Assembly (NCBI RefSeq): GCF_000390185.1
Contig: NZ_AQHR01000110.1
Span: forward strand, 173,108 to 237,107
Origin: Lunatimonas lonarensis
Lineage (GTDB): Bacteria; Bacteroidota; Bacteroidia; Cytophagales; Cyclobacteriaceae
Reading direction: 5' to 3'
DNA length: 64,000 bases
Shown: positions 18,155-27,175 of the stretch, in pieces
Layout of the letters: each line of letters opens with the position of its first letter
How positions within the stretch are numbered: the stretch's first letter is position 1
Translations under genes and position numbers: made by a program
Notes under the pieces: generated by a model
What the model saw: only the letters and a program-made list of their open reading frames with translations
Told to the model about the DNA's origin: nothing
The model's database searches: none

Positions 18155-20809
18155 ATGAATTATAGAAATGCATTTACGTATTTTCCGGTGATGCTTCTTT
18201 CCGCTTTGTTTATTGCCTGCGGTGGACAAGAAGAGAAGCGGGAACCCAACCCCAAGGTGGATAAGTTGAAGTTTCCTGCCGGGTTTGAAGTCGAACACCT
18301 CTACAGCCCGGGGGAAAATGACCAAGGATCTTGGGTAGGGATGACATTTGACGATAAGGGGAGGTTAATCACCTCAGACCAGTACGGTGCCATTTATCGC
18401 TTGGAGATTCCTCCTATCGGGTCCGATTCGCTTACCCCCAAAGTGGAGAAGTTGAAGATCGGGCCAAATGGGGATGAGAAGTTGGGAATGGGTTTTGCCC
18501 AAGCGGTGACCTATGCGTTCAATAGCCTGTACGTGATGGTGAACCACAATCCCAACGATCAATTTGACAAAGCCACGGGTCTGTATCGACTTAAAGATAC
18601 CAACGGGGATGATCAATTTGATGAAGTGATCGAGGTCAGAACTTTTACCGGAGGCCAGGGAGAACATGGCCCCCACAGTATTGTGATCTCTCCGGATGGG
18701 CAGTCCCTGTACATTGTGGTAGGAAACCACATCGACGTGCCGGAAATGGACCATTACCGCATACCTAGGGTTTGGCAGGACGACAATTTGCTTCCGGAGA
18801 TCAAGGATCCCCGTGGACACGCAAATAACCGGGGGGCTCCGGGAGGCTGGATTGCAAAGATCGATCCGGAAGGAAAACACTGGGATCTTATCAGTGTAGG
18901 CTTCCGAAACGAGTTTGACATTGCCTTTAACGAGGTAGGAGATATTTTCACCTACGATTCGGACATGGAATGGGATTTTGGGATGCCTTGGTACCGCCCC
19001 ACACGGATCAACCACGTAACCAGCGGCAGTGAGTTTGGATGGAGAACTGGAAACCAAAAATGGTCTCCGGACTACACGGACAATCTTCCCGCTATCCTTA
19101 ATATCGGTCAGGGATCCCCTACCAATGTGGTGTCAGGTGCCAATGCCAAGTTTCCCGAAAAATACAGACGATCTATTTTTGCGTTTGATTGGAGCTTCGG
19201 CATTATCTACGCCATGCAAATGATTCCGGAGGGCGGCACGTACACCGTAAAGGCGGAGGAATTTATTTCCGGATCACCGCTTCCTTTGACCGACGGCGTT
19301 TTTGGTCCGGACGGAGCGTTTTATTTCGCCACAGGAGGACGTAGATTGGAGTCGGATCTATACCGGGTGCATTATACCGGGGATCTTAGCAAAGAGCAGA
19401 AGCAGGAGCTTAAAGTATCCGATCTTCCAGAAGAGCATAAGATTCGCAGGAAGCTGGAGGAGTTTCATGTAGGTGGGCCGAAAGCAGGTGCGATTGACGC
19501 AGCCTGGCCACATCTAAGCCACGCAGACCGATTTGTGCAATATGCGGCAAGGATCGCGGTGGAGCATCAGCCCCTAGGTGAGTGGCAAGCGAAAGCACTC
19601 GCGGAGGAAAACCCAAGAGCGTTGGCGCAAGCGATCATTGCCTTGGCTAGGCACGGGAACAAAGGCCACCTTAACGGCATGTTGGAAGCTTTGATGAGGC
19701 CTGATTTTGGCTCTCTCAGCGAGGAGGATCAGATGAACCTGAGCAGGGCCTTTGAGGTGGTGTTATTCCGCCATGGTATTCCTGCCGGTGCGCTTCGCAG
19801 CAAGGTTGTTGCCTATTTGGATGATCATTTCCCGGCATCTACTAACCGGCTGAACCGCGTAATGGGTAAGGTACTCGTGAAGCTCGAGGCTCCATCTGCC
19901 GTGCCGAACTTACTGGCGCTGTTGGAGACTGCCGAAGACGATCCCAATTATCAGAAAACCTTTACGGCTTCCTCAGATCTTATCATGAGGAACCCCCAGT
20001 ATGGACTGGATATTGCCGGCATGCTGGCAGCCGTTCCTCCTGCCCAGCAAACCTATTATGCTACGGTGCTTGGTGGGGCAAAGGCCGGTTGGACTGACGA
20101 GTACTACGAGAAATATTTCACCTGGGTGGATAATGCCTTCCAATACAAGGGAGGAAGAAGCTACGTAGGATTTATAGATAGGGCAAGGAAAATGGCACTG
20201 GCAACCGTGCCAAAGGATAAGTTTGACTATTACAATAAGCTCTCCGGAGCGGAGCGTTTGACAGGATCCGGCAACGATTTACAGGTAGCAGCCGTGCAAC
20301 CGGAAGGTCCTGGCAGAAGGTGGACCGTAGAGGAGGCCGCTCCTTTAATGGCAGAGCTTAGTGGTAGGGATTTTGAACGTGGCCATGCCATGTATCAGGC
20401 AACCCTCTGCCAGTCCTGTCACTCCATGCGGGGCGAAGGGGGCGCAGTTGGACCCGATCTTACCCAATTGGGTACCCGCTTCTCTACGAGGGACATCTTG
20501 GATGCGACGATTAATCCGAGCGCTGAAATCTCGGACCAATACGAAGCCATCGTTTTTGTCATGAAAGACGAGTCTTCGGTGGTTGGCCGCTTGATCTCCG
20601 AGGATAATACGACCTATTACGTTTCCCAGAATCCTTTTGCTCCCAACGATCTGCGGGAGCTTCCAAAAAGCCAGGTGAAAAGTACAAAGGTTTCCGAGGT
20701 CTCCGTCATGCTTCCTGGATTGGTCAACCGTCTAAATGAGGAAGAACTAAAGGATTTGATGGCTTACTTGGTTTCTGGAGGAAATCCAAACCACGAAGTA
20801 TTTCAATAA
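18155..20809 (+). CDS. Lipoprotein sugar-dehydrogenase-like propeller with HEAT region and cytochrome c domain
   Basis: An 884-residue lipoprotein (lipobox FIAC near residue 23). Residues of about 35-420 form a propeller like those of sorbosone/glucose dehydrogenase-type proteins (KFPAGFEVEHLYSP; QAVTYAFNSLYVMVNHNP; DPEGKHWDLISVGFRNEFDIAF; DGVFGPDGAFYFATGG). A helical HEAT-like middle follows, and the C-terminus has a single CQSCH haem motif at 752-756 in the context GAVGPDLTQLGTRFS, matching the Pirellula/Verrucomicrobium-type haem-binding domain. Such proteins are predicted periplasmic or surface sugar-oxidising redox proteins; the substrate is not known. It is followed by a terminator and one copy of the dispersed repeat, then the DUF1080 gene. 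Domain calls are firm, activity is inference. Confidence 0.86.
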   Translation: MNYRNAFTYFPVMLLSALFIACGGQEEKREPNPKVDKLKFPAGFEVEHLYSPGENDQGSWVGMTFDDKGRLITSDQYGAIYRLEIPPIGSDSLTPKVEKLKIGPNGDEKLGMGFAQAVTYAFNSLYVMVNHNPNDQFDKATGLYRLKDTNGDDQFDEVIEVRTFTGGQGEHGPHSIVISPDGQSLYIVVGNHIDVPEMDHYRIPRVWQDDNLLPEIKDPRGHANNRGAPGGWIAKIDPEGKHWDLISVGFRNEFDIAFNEVGDIFTYDSDMEWDFGMPWYRPTRINHVTSGSEFGWRTGNQKWSPDYTDNLPAILNIGQGSPTNVVSGANAKFPEKYRRSIFAFDWSFGIIYAMQMIPEGGTYTVKAEEFISGSPLPLTDGVFGPDGAFYFATGGRRLESDLYRVHYTGDLSKEQKQELKVSDLPEEHKIRRKLEEFHVGGPKAGAIDAAWPHLSHADRFVQYAARIAVEHQPLGEWQAKALAEENPRALAQAIIALARHGNKGHLNGMLEALMRPDFGSLSEEDQMNLSRAFEVVLFRHGIPAGALRSKVVAYLDDHFPASTNRLNRVMGKVLVKLEAPSAVPNLLALLETAEDDPNYQKTFTASSDLIMRNPQYGLDIAGMLAAVPPAQQTYYATVLGGAKAGWTDEYYEKYFTWVDNAFQYKGGRSYVGFIDRARKMALATVPKDKFDYYNKLSGAERLTGSGNDLQVAAVQPEGPGRRWTVEEAAPLMAELSGRDFERGHAMYQATLCQSCHSMRGEGGAVGPDLTQLGTRFSTRDILDATINPSAEISDQYEAIVFVMKDESSVVGRLISEDNTTYYVSQNPFAPNDLRELPKSQVKSTKVSEVSVMLPGLVNRLNEEELKDLMAYLVSGGNPNHEVFQ

Positions 20810-21111
20810 CCACCCATCCTTTGATTAGGTCAGGCCGGTTTCCGCAACTAAGCTGGTGTAGTATTGCCAGTGAAGGTTGCGGGAACCAGCCCCCTTTTAT
20901 TTTTGTCCCAGGGTCTTGGTCGACTGCCTGCCTTATACTAGCAGCCAGGCCCGGCCATCCTTTAATGAAATAAATTATAGACACCTGAAATCGAGCATGA
21001 CGTAGCCTTCACACACTGGGATGCCCCGATAGCTATCCGGGGCAACCATGCGAGATTCCATCCCGATAAACCGGGACTAAGTTGTGACCTTTGAAAAACA
21101 ATAATAGACAC
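20810..21111. other. 302-bp gap: terminator plus dispersed repeat copy A
   Basis: No gene. The left part is a long hairpin terminator (20834-20904). The right half is copy A of the dispersed repeat, which runs into the start of the DUF1080 gene. Confidence 0.7.
20834..20904 (+). terminator. Long-hairpin terminator after the cytochrome propeller gene
   Basis: GGTTTCCGCAAC (20837-20848) pairs with GTTGCGGGAACC (20876-20887) with one G-U pair. A small inner stem (CTGG/CCAG) sits in the loop, and CCCCCTTTTATTTTT follows. Confidence 0.75.
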
Positions 21112-21117
21112 ATGAAA
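20973..21117 (+). repeat. Dispersed repeat copy A, overlapping the DUF1080 start
   Basis: A 145-bp element, one of three in the window. Both ends carry a near-identical 18-bp direct repeat (consensus ATTATAGACACATGAAA; here the left copy has CTG in place of ATG). Inside are an interrupted palindrome GCCCCGATAGCTATCCGGGGC (21023-21043) and a second hairpin TCCCG-ATAAAC-CGGGA. The right-end ATG at 21112 is the start codon of the downstream gene. It has no coding capacity. Confidence 0.85.
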
Positions 21118-21870
21118 CGAAACGTTATAATGTTCATGGCCCTTTTCGGCCTAGTGATATTCAGTTGCAATGGGCAGCGGCCCGCCAAGTCAAAAGTTCC
21201 TGCCGGGTTTAAGTCCATATTCAATGGCAAATCGCTAAAGGGCTGGGAAGGTGATCCAACCTATTGGCGGGTCGAGAACGGGGTGATTGTCGGCGAACTT
21301 ACCGAGGACACGCCTCTCAAAGCGAATACTTTCCTGATATGGGAAGGCGGACAGCCTGCTGATTTTGAGTTGAAGGGTGAGTTCCGCATTACCGAGCGAG
21401 GTAACTCCGGCATTCAATACCGCAGCGATAAGGTAGCGGATGTTCCATTTGCACTAAGGGGATATCAAGCGGACATAGATGGAAGAAACGCCTACACCGG
21501 ACAAAACTACGAGGAGCGTAAGCGTACCACGTTGGCCTACCGTGGCCAAAAAACAAAGATCAATCCCCAGCCAGGTGGTGGAAATCCCCGCGATTATGTA
21601 GAGCGGAACGCATGGAAGGGCCTCGAAGTAATGGAGGAGTTGGGTGACCGTGACGCGTTGAAGGAGAAGATCAAAGCAGAAGACTGGAATACCTTTCATT
21701 TGGTCATCAAGGGAAACCGTCTTCAGCATTACATCAATGGGATTTTGATGAGCGACGTTACTGACGAGGATCCTGTCAATCGTGCGGATTCCGGTTATTT
21801 GGGTATCCAAGTTCACGTGGGACCTCCCATGAAAGTTGAGCTTAAAAATCTTTATCTGAAGGAATTGTAA
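21112..21870 (+). CDS. DUF1080 lipoprotein (3-keto-disaccharide hydrolase family)
   Basis: A 252-residue lipoprotein (hydrophobic core, lipobox VIFSC near residue 19) with one DUF1080 concanavalin-like domain. Typical segments are [48 protein letters not shown] and the closing [28 protein letters not shown]1080 members include enzymes that cleave the glycosidic bond of 3-keto-disaccharides. The start is the ATG at 21112, supplied by the right end of repeat copy A; a TTG at 21091 would add residues encoded by the repeat before the signal peptide. Neighbouring oxidative genes fit a keto-glycoside pathway. Confidence 0.88.
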   Translation: MKRNVIMFMALFGLVIFSCNGQRPAKSKVPAGFKSIFNGKSLKGWEGDPTYWRVENGVIVGELTEDTPLKANTFLIWEGGQPADFELKGEFRITERGNSGIQYRSDKVADVPFALRGYQADIDGRNAYTGQNYEERKRTTLAYRGQKTKINPQPGGGNPRDYVERNAWKGLEVMEELGDRDALKEKIKAEDWNTFHLVIKGNRLQHYINGILMSDVTDEDPVNRADSGYLGIQVHVGPPMKVELKNLYLKEL

Positions 21871-22054
21871 TTGCTGTTGGTTACGGTGGTTTTCTATTCC
21901 GAAGTTAATGCTGGAATCGCTAACAATTCAACCTTCAATCGCATCCAAGAGGGATTGCGTACAGCGGGTAGAGAAATATTATTTTGTATCCGGGCACAGC
22001 CCCCGTTCTTACTAACTAGCCACTTACCTGGTGTTCTCGGAATACCCGACACAG

Positions 22055-22089
22055 CAGGATAGTGGTTAGTTTTTGATTATGTATATTCG
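22055..22089 (+). promoter_or_regulatory. Candidate promoter/operator of the DUF4432 operon
   Basis: CAGGATAGT (22055-22063) is followed, 27 bp start to start, by TATATTCG (22082-22089), one mismatch from the TAnnTTTG -7 element. The same motif and the same 27-bp spacing occur upstream of the RhaD gene. Confidence 0.45.
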
Positions 22090-22107
22090 GACTGAAAAAG
22101 GACAGGT

Positions 22108-23190
22108 ATGGAAAAAAACGCCGAGGAATTACTGCGCAGACTACAAGGAAAGGTTGGGAACCGCTGTCAGGTGGGAGGAATAGAGCTGGCGGTCTTGGAC
22201 AATGGCCCTGCAAGGGGAAGCCGGATTGCTTGGATAGATACGGGTGCCGGTCTCCGGTACAAAGTATTGCTGGATCGTGGTATGGATATAGCAGAGGCCT
22301 TTTACCAGCAGCATTCCCTGGCTTGGATGAGCCATTCGGGTCCGGTCAATCCCCAGCCTATGTCCGACAGGGGCATAGACTGGCTACGGACCTTCGCCGG
22401 AGGCTTGATCACCACCTGCGGCCTGAGTCATACCGGTGGTCCCGAGGAGGATTCTCATGGAAACAGAGGTCTGCATGGCAGAATCAGCAATACACCGGCG
22501 GAGCTAATTCAGGTAGACCAACCGGATCCCTTGATTGGTAAAATGGACTTCTGTCTTGTGGGAGAGATCTTTGAAAGCCAAGTGTTTGGCCCCCACCTGC
22601 TACTTCGACGAAAAATCAGCGGTGTCTTGGGGATTCCCGCGCTCCGTGTAGAGGACGAAGTGATCAACCGGGGAAATACGCAGGCACCGCATATGCTTTT
22701 GTACCACCTGAACTTGGGGTGGCCGCTGCTCGATGAGGGGGCAGAAATTGTGTGGTCCGGAAACTGGCACTCACGGGATCAGGATCCCAACAACCGAATC
22801 TTTAACCCGTCCAATAATTTCAAAGCCTGCCCAGCACCGCGTTCAGACCATGCGGGCAGTGGGGAGGACGTGGCCTTTATAGACGTGGAGGCAGATCGGA
22901 ACGGGCGCTGTTTCACCGGAGTATACAACCCAAGCTTAGGGTTTGCGCTACAAATTGTATTTGAGAAAAAGCAATTGCCTTGGCTGATCAACTGGCAGCA
23001 CTGGGGAGAACTTGAATATGTCATGGCACTGGAGCCGGGAACCAACCCGCCCATAGGACAGGCCAAAGCGCGGGAGGAGGGGACATTGATTTTCATGGAG
23101 CCCGGAGAGTCACGCAGCTACCGATTGGATTTTCAGATTCTCACCGAGCCTGAGCCCATCGAGCAATTTCTAAAGATAAACAGCAAATAA
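22108..23190 (+). CDS. DUF4432 aldose-epimerase-like protein
   Basis: A 360-residue protein of the DUF4432 family, which has the galactose mutarotase-like beta-sandwich fold. Recognisable parts are YKVLLDRGMDIAEAFYQQ, GLITTCGLSHTGG, GLHGRISNTPAE and LLYHLNLGWPLLDEGAE. No signal peptide is seen, so it should act in the cytoplasm on an imported sugar or sugar derivative. The next gene starts 31 bp downstream, suggesting one operon with the cupin protein. The exact reaction (mutarotation or epimerisation of a keto-sugar) is inference. Confidence 0.85.
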   Translation: MEKNAEELLRRLQGKVGNRCQVGGIELAVLDNGPARGSRIAWIDTGAGLRYKVLLDRGMDIAEAFYQQHSLAWMSHSGPVNPQPMSDRGIDWLRTFAGGLITTCGLSHTGGPEEDSHGNRGLHGRISNTPAELIQVDQPDPLIGKMDFCLVGEIFESQVFGPHLLLRRKISGVLGIPALRVEDEVINRGNTQAPHMLLYHLNLGWPLLDEGAEIVWSGNWHSRDQDPNNRIFNPSNNFKACPAPRSDHAGSGEDVAFIDVEADRNGRCFTGVYNPSLGFALQIVFEKKQLPWLINWQHWGELEYVMALEPGTNPPIGQAKAREEGTLIFMEPGESRSYRLDFQILTEPEPIEQFLKINSK

Positions 23191-23221
23191 GAATTACTAA
23201 CAATAAATCGATTTACTACCT

Positions 23222-24427
23222 ATGAGTTTGGCAAAAAAAGCATTAGAAGAAGGCCAGGGTATTTTGAGACTGGCTCCTAACTGGGTTCCACGTTCATTTT
23301 GCGTACCAGGAAGAAGGATCAAGCTGCATCCGGATGATTATTACATTTTGGGCGGCGAGCGCGGTGGCATTGACGAGCGTTGGTTTTCATCCACCACCCC
23401 CGCCGAAAACGGTCCGCTGACAGGCAAAGACGAAGGCTTGAGCAAGGTGGTAGTGGGGCCTGAGGGCAAAGAGGAATTGATTCTGTTGAAGGATGTAATC
23501 GATGAGCTTCAAGGAGCCATCATCGGTGACAGGATATGGAACGAGTACAAAAGCTGGCCCATGTACTCGAAGTTTTTTGACAACATGGGGCCCCTTCCCC
23601 ACCACATACACCACAACGACGAGCATGCCGCCAAAGTAGGCCAAAAAGGCAAGCCCGAGGCCTATTACTTCCCGCCTCAGTTGAACAACCACGGGGGTGA
23701 TTTCCCCTACACTTTCTTTGGCATTGCGCCAGGTACCACCAAAGAGCAGATCAAAGAATGCTTGATGAATTTCACGAAAGGGGATAACAAGATCACCAAT
23801 TATTCCCAAGCCTTCAGGCTACAGCCGGGCACCGGATGGGATGTGCCTCCGGGAATGCTTCACGCGCCGGGCAGCTTGTGTACGTACGAGCCGCAGAAGG
23901 CTTCTGACGTGTTTGCCATGTACCAGTCGCTGGTAAATGAAGCGATTATACCGGAAGAACTGCTTTGGAAGGGTACGCCCAAAGACCGAATCGGCGACTA
24001 CGATCAGTTGATGGAGGTGATCGATTGGGAATTGAACGTTAACCCCAACTTGCTTGAGACGCGCTTCATGGAGCCTATTCCGGTGAAGCCGTTGGAGGAA
24101 ATGGAAGCTGCGGGATACATTGACAAGTGGATTTGTTACCGTTCGGCTGATTTTTCTGCGAAGGAATTAACCGTCCTACCCGGACAGACGGTCGTTATCA
24201 AAGACAGCGCCGCCTACGGCTTTATCATGATGCAGGGACACGGCACCATAGGGGTGTGGGATATAGAAACCCCGGCGTTGATCCGTTACGGGCAGCTTAC
24301 CCACGACGAGTACTTCGTGACGGAAAAAGCAGCCATGGAAGGGGTGAAGATCACCAATCTCTCCAAGACGGACCCCATCGTGATGCTTAAGCATTTCGGA
24401 CCCAACAACCCTGATCTGAAATTGTAA
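23222..24427 (+). CDS. Cupin-type protein, phosphomannose-isomerase-like
   Basis: A 401-residue cytoplasmic protein. A metal-binding cupin motif is visible in PLPHHIHHNDEHAAKVGQKGK (residues about 124-144), and a second conserved part reads FRLQPGTGWDVPPGMLHAPG, which supplies another histidine. The C-terminal part (about 300-395) looks like a second cupin barrel (FSAKELTVLPGQTVVIKD; GHGTIGVWDIETP). This layout resembles class I mannose-6-phosphate isomerase-like cupins, but I do not recognise a characterised member. Its place between a DUF4432 and a TIM-barrel isomerase points to sugar isomerisation. A structured leader separates it from the next gene. Confidence 0.7.
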   Translation: MSLAKKALEEGQGILRLAPNWVPRSFCVPGRRIKLHPDDYYILGGERGGIDERWFSSTTPAENGPLTGKDEGLSKVVVGPEGKEELILLKDVIDELQGAIIGDRIWNEYKSWPMYSKFFDNMGPLPHHIHHNDEHAAKVGQKGKPEAYYFPPQLNNHGGDFPYTFFGIAPGTTKEQIKECLMNFTKGDNKITNYSQAFRLQPGTGWDVPPGMLHAPGSLCTYEPQKASDVFAMYQSLVNEAIIPEELLWKGTPKDRIGDYDQLMEVIDWELNVNPNLLETRFMEPIPVKPLEEMEAAGYIDKWICYRSADFSAKELTVLPGQTVVIKDSAAYGFIMMQGHGTIGVWDIETPALIRYGQLTHDEYFVTEKAAMEGVKITNLSKTDPIVMLKHFGPNNPDLKL

Positions 24428-24441
24428 ACATTGACTGGAGA

Positions 24442-24496
24442 AAGGCGTTAAAATATGCGTATATTTTAGGATAAATGCATTATTTTTATCCGCCTT
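24442..24496 (+). promoter_or_regulatory. Possible three-way-junction RNA or operator between cupin and isomerase genes
   Basis: An outer stem AAGGC/GCCTT (24442-24446 with 24492-24496) encloses two perfect hairpins: AAAATAT-GCGT-ATATTTT (24450-24467) and GGATAAA-N9-TTTATCC (24469-24491). It starts 15 bp after the cupin stop and ends 49 bp before the next ATG. It could attenuate transcription or act as a processing site. Confidence 0.4.
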
Positions 24497-24545
24497 ACTT
24501 CTATTAGTACATTAATCAGTTAGTTAACCTAAAACCATTTTAATT

Positions 24546-25577
24546 ATGTCCCAAAATAATTTTCCAAAGTTACATAATGCTACTTGGCCTGGGATTGTAG
24601 GTAAAGGGCCTGATTCCGAGCCGGTAATTTCGCTGGACGAGATGCTTCAATTCACCGCCAATGCAGAGGTAGACGGTGTCAAGTTTGACGGTGTGGATGT
24701 GGGGCTGTTTGAACCCCATGTAAACTTGGAAGGCGGAGATGACGAGGCCAAGAGGCTGGCAGACAAAGTCTCGGCTTTAGGTCTAAAGATTGGCAGTGTG
24801 GTGGCACCCATCTGGGGTGGGCCCATACTAGGCTCCGATGAAGATAGAGCGACTTACCTCGATATGGTGGAGAAGTCCTGCAAATTTGCCCAAAAACTTA
24901 GAGACCTTGGCGTAAGAGAGTACGGGATTGTGCGCGTGGATACGGCCAGCAGTCCAGAGCAATGGGCGAAGGATCCCAAAGGAAGCCAAAAATTGATTGT
25001 TGAGACACTGAAAGAAGCTGCCAATATCGCAAGTAATTATGGTGAGCGCCTGGCTGCGGAGGGTGAAATCTGCTGGGGTGGCATGCATTCCTGGAAGACC
25101 ATGCTGGAGACGCTGGAATCGGTAAACAGCCCAAATTTGGGCTTTCAGGCAGATATGGCCCATACCCTGCTCTACACCATGGGATATAACTTTCCCGAGC
25201 ACAGGATATTACCGGATGGATACGATTGGCAAGACCGAGCTGTGCTCACGGCAGCACTGAAAGAAATGACCGCTGCCCTACGTCCCTGGACGATCGATTT
25301 TCACGTGGCGCAAAATGACGGCACCGTGTTCGGTTCTGGATCACACGACAAGACTGGCAGGCACTGCCTGGCTACTGATCCCCATGGCAAGCTCAATGTG
25401 GTGGAAGACTCTGCCCACTGGCTTAGGGATGAAAACGGTAAGCTTACCAAGGCCTTCAAGCATATCTGCTGGGATGGCTGTATGTTCCCTAACGCCGTCA
25501 TGGGCAAGCAGCAAACCTGGAACGATATTCTGGCTGCGCTGATCAAGGTGCGAAACGCCCACGGCTGGAGTGAATAG
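24546..25577 (+). CDS. Sugar phosphate isomerase/epimerase-type TIM-barrel protein
   Basis: A 343-residue cytoplasmic TIM-barrel of the xylose-isomerase-like AP_endonuc_2 superfamily. Segments supporting this are VDGVKFDGVDVGLFEPHVN, LGLKIGSVVAPIWGGP, GVREYGIVRVDTASS, AAEGEICWGGMHSW (metal-binding Glu), NLGFQADMAHTLLY (Asp/His) and WTIDFHVAQNDGTVFGSGSHD (His/Asp). The usual four metal ligands seem present. It sits directly before the Gfo/Idh/MocA gene (48-bp gap), the common partner in inositol- and keto-sugar-type pathways. The substrate is not known. Confidence 0.85.
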   Translation: MSQNNFPKLHNATWPGIVGKGPDSEPVISLDEMLQFTANAEVDGVKFDGVDVGLFEPHVNLEGGDDEAKRLADKVSALGLKIGSVVAPIWGGPILGSDEDRATYLDMVEKSCKFAQKLRDLGVREYGIVRVDTASSPEQWAKDPKGSQKLIVETLKEAANIASNYGERLAAEGEICWGGMHSWKTMLETLESVNSPNLGFQADMAHTLLYTMGYNFPEHRILPDGYDWQDRAVLTAALKEMTAALRPWTIDFHVAQNDGTVFGSGSHDKTGRHCLATDPHGKLNVVEDSAHWLRDENGKLTKAFKHICWDGCMFPNAVMGKQQTWNDILAALIKVRNAHGWSE

Positions 25578-25625
25578 ACACCGCAGTTTCTTTGATGTAG
25601 TTTTAACGTTAAATGTGAAATAACC

Positions 25626-26789
25626 ATGAGTGAAAAGAAGCCAATACGAATTGCCATGATAGGTACGGGTTTGATGGGAAGAATCCATACCAACGGATAT
25701 AAAAGACTGGGAGACTTCTTTCCCGAATACGAATACCGTCCGGTGCTGCAGGTAGCCTGTTCACGTAGAGAGGAAAAAATCAAGGCCTTTGCCGAGCAGT
25801 GGGGCTATGCCTCCTACGAAACGGACTGGAGAAAAGTAATCGAGCGGGATGATGTAGATGCAGTAGACATCTGTACGCCCAACGACACCCACGCCGAGAT
25901 TTCCATCGCCGCCGCTAAGGCCGGTAAGATGATTCTTTGCGAAAAACCCTTAGCCCGCACCTTGGAGGAAGCCAAGGAAATGGTTGAGGTGATCGAAAAG
26001 GCAGGTGTGAAAAATACCGTGTGGTACAACTACCGACGTATTCCTGCCGTAACGCTCGCCAAACAGATCGTTGCTTCCGGAAAGCTGGGCAAAGTATTCC
26101 ATTACCGCGCGAACTTCCTGCAGGATTGGACCATCAGTCCGGAATTGCCTCAGGGTGGTGATGCGCTGTGGAGATTGGATGTGGATGCTGCCGGATCCGG
26201 CGTTACCGGTGACCTGTTGGCACACTGCATCGATACGGCGATGTGGCTGAACGGAGGCATTGTGGATGTTTCTGCGGTTACTGAAACCTTTATCAAGGAA
26301 CGGGTACACCAGGGCAGCGGAGAGAAGAAAAAGGTCGGTATAGACGATGCCTGTACCTTCCATTGCCATTTTGACAACGGCTCCCTGGGCTTGTTTGAGG
26401 CTACCCGCTATGCCCGGGGACATAAGGCGTTGTATACCTTCGAAATCAACGGAGAGTATGCGTCTATCCGTTGGGACCTGCACGACATGAACCGGCTGGA
26501 ATACTTCGACCACGGCGACGACTCCATCGTACGAGGTTGGAGGTCCATCCACGTGACCGACGGCGATCAGCCCTATATGAACCGATGGTGGATACCCGGT
26601 ACCAGCGTAGGGTATGAGCATTCGTTTATCCATCAGGTGGCCGACTTCTTCAAGAGCTTGGAGACCGGCGAGCCCTGTCACCCTACCTTCCGCGACGCCT
26701 ACGAGACACAGAAGGTATGTCAGGCGGTGTTAGATTCGGCTTCATCCAGAAGCTGGAAGGATACCGGCGTGGAGTGGGTAGAAAAGTAA
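25626..26789 (+). CDS. Gfo/Idh/MocA-family NAD(P)-dependent oxidoreductase
   Basis: A 387-residue dehydrogenase. The N-terminal Rossmann fold reads [36 protein letters not shown] and the [17 protein letters not shown] segment with the conserved EKP lysine follow; the C-terminal domain has [18 protein letters not shown], where the catalytic Asp/His lie. There is no export signal. It probably oxidises or reduces a sugar or keto-sugar ring carbon, and ends the catabolic operon before a terminator. Confident family, unknown substrate. Confidence 0.92.
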   Translation: MSEKKPIRIAMIGTGLMGRIHTNGYKRLGDFFPEYEYRPVLQVACSRREEKIKAFAEQWGYASYETDWRKVIERDDVDAVDICTPNDTHAEISIAAAKAGKMILCEKPLARTLEEAKEMVEVIEKAGVKNTVWYNYRRIPAVTLAKQIVASGKLGKVFHYRANFLQDWTISPELPQGGDALWRLDVDAAGSGVTGDLLAHCIDTAMWLNGGIVDVSAVTETFIKERVHQGSGEKKKVGIDDACTFHCHFDNGSLGLFEATRYARGHKALYTFEINGEYASIRWDLHDMNRLEYFDHGDDSIVRGWRSIHVTDGDQPYMNRWWIPGTSVGYEHSFIHQVADFFKSLETGEPCHPTFRDAYETQKVCQAVLDSASSRSWKDTGVEWVEK

Positions 26790-26841
26790 AAATGTATGTA
26801 GCATGACGACCGACCGAATCGGTTTGATTTAAAAGCTATAG

Positions 26842-26873
26842 GCCCGGGACAGTGTTCCGGGCTTTACTTTTTA
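26842..26873 (+). terminator. Terminator of the catabolic operon
   Basis: GCCCGG (26842-26847) pairs with CCGGGC (26857-26862) around a 9-nt loop and is followed by TTTACTTTTT. Confidence 0.7.
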
Positions 26874-26907
26874 TCCCTTGTTCTTCTAGAGGTATTAGGA
26901 TCTGTTC

Positions 26908-27060
26908 TCCCGAACTGGGCGTAATATCCATTGCATCCGGTTGTCTTTTCCTTTTTTTGAATAACGAAAAATTCGTCAAGCCATTTATAGTGGCAGGATA
27001 TCTGGGAATAAGGTTCACGGAGAGGTGCCAAGACGCAAAGGAAATAGAGGGGATAAGTTC
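26908..27060. repeat. Diverged repeat, left copy flanking the toxin-antitoxin pair
   Basis: About 150 bp that align, with many substitutions, to 27793-27950 in the same orientation. Shared parts include GCAYCCGGTTGTCT, the run CCTTTTTTTGAA/CCTTTTTTGAA, CGNAAAATTCNTCAA and AGGTTCACG. On the minus strand both read NGL-NF-LFKK in one frame, so they may derive from an old coding or untranslated segment. Confidence 0.6.
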
Positions 27061-27175
27061 GTCTCTATTGTGGCGAAAAAGAATCAAAGATACCAGAAGC
27101 AACGTCTTCGAACCGCCCTAGGGCGTTAGCCACTTTATCTTCACAGATCCGTCGCGCGGGGTTCAAAAAAAAATA

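Larger units (their letters stand above)
26790..27175. other. 386-bp gap: terminator and a repeat copy
   Basis: No credible gene; open frames here have no recognisable content. It holds the terminator at 26842-26873 and the first of two diverged repeats that bracket the toxin-antitoxin pair. Confidence 0.6.

Noticed and set aside
26836..27121. Open frames of about 89 codons on both strands over the left flanking repeat
   Set aside because: Both follow the repeat rather than a conserved protein; no start context and no domain is recognised.
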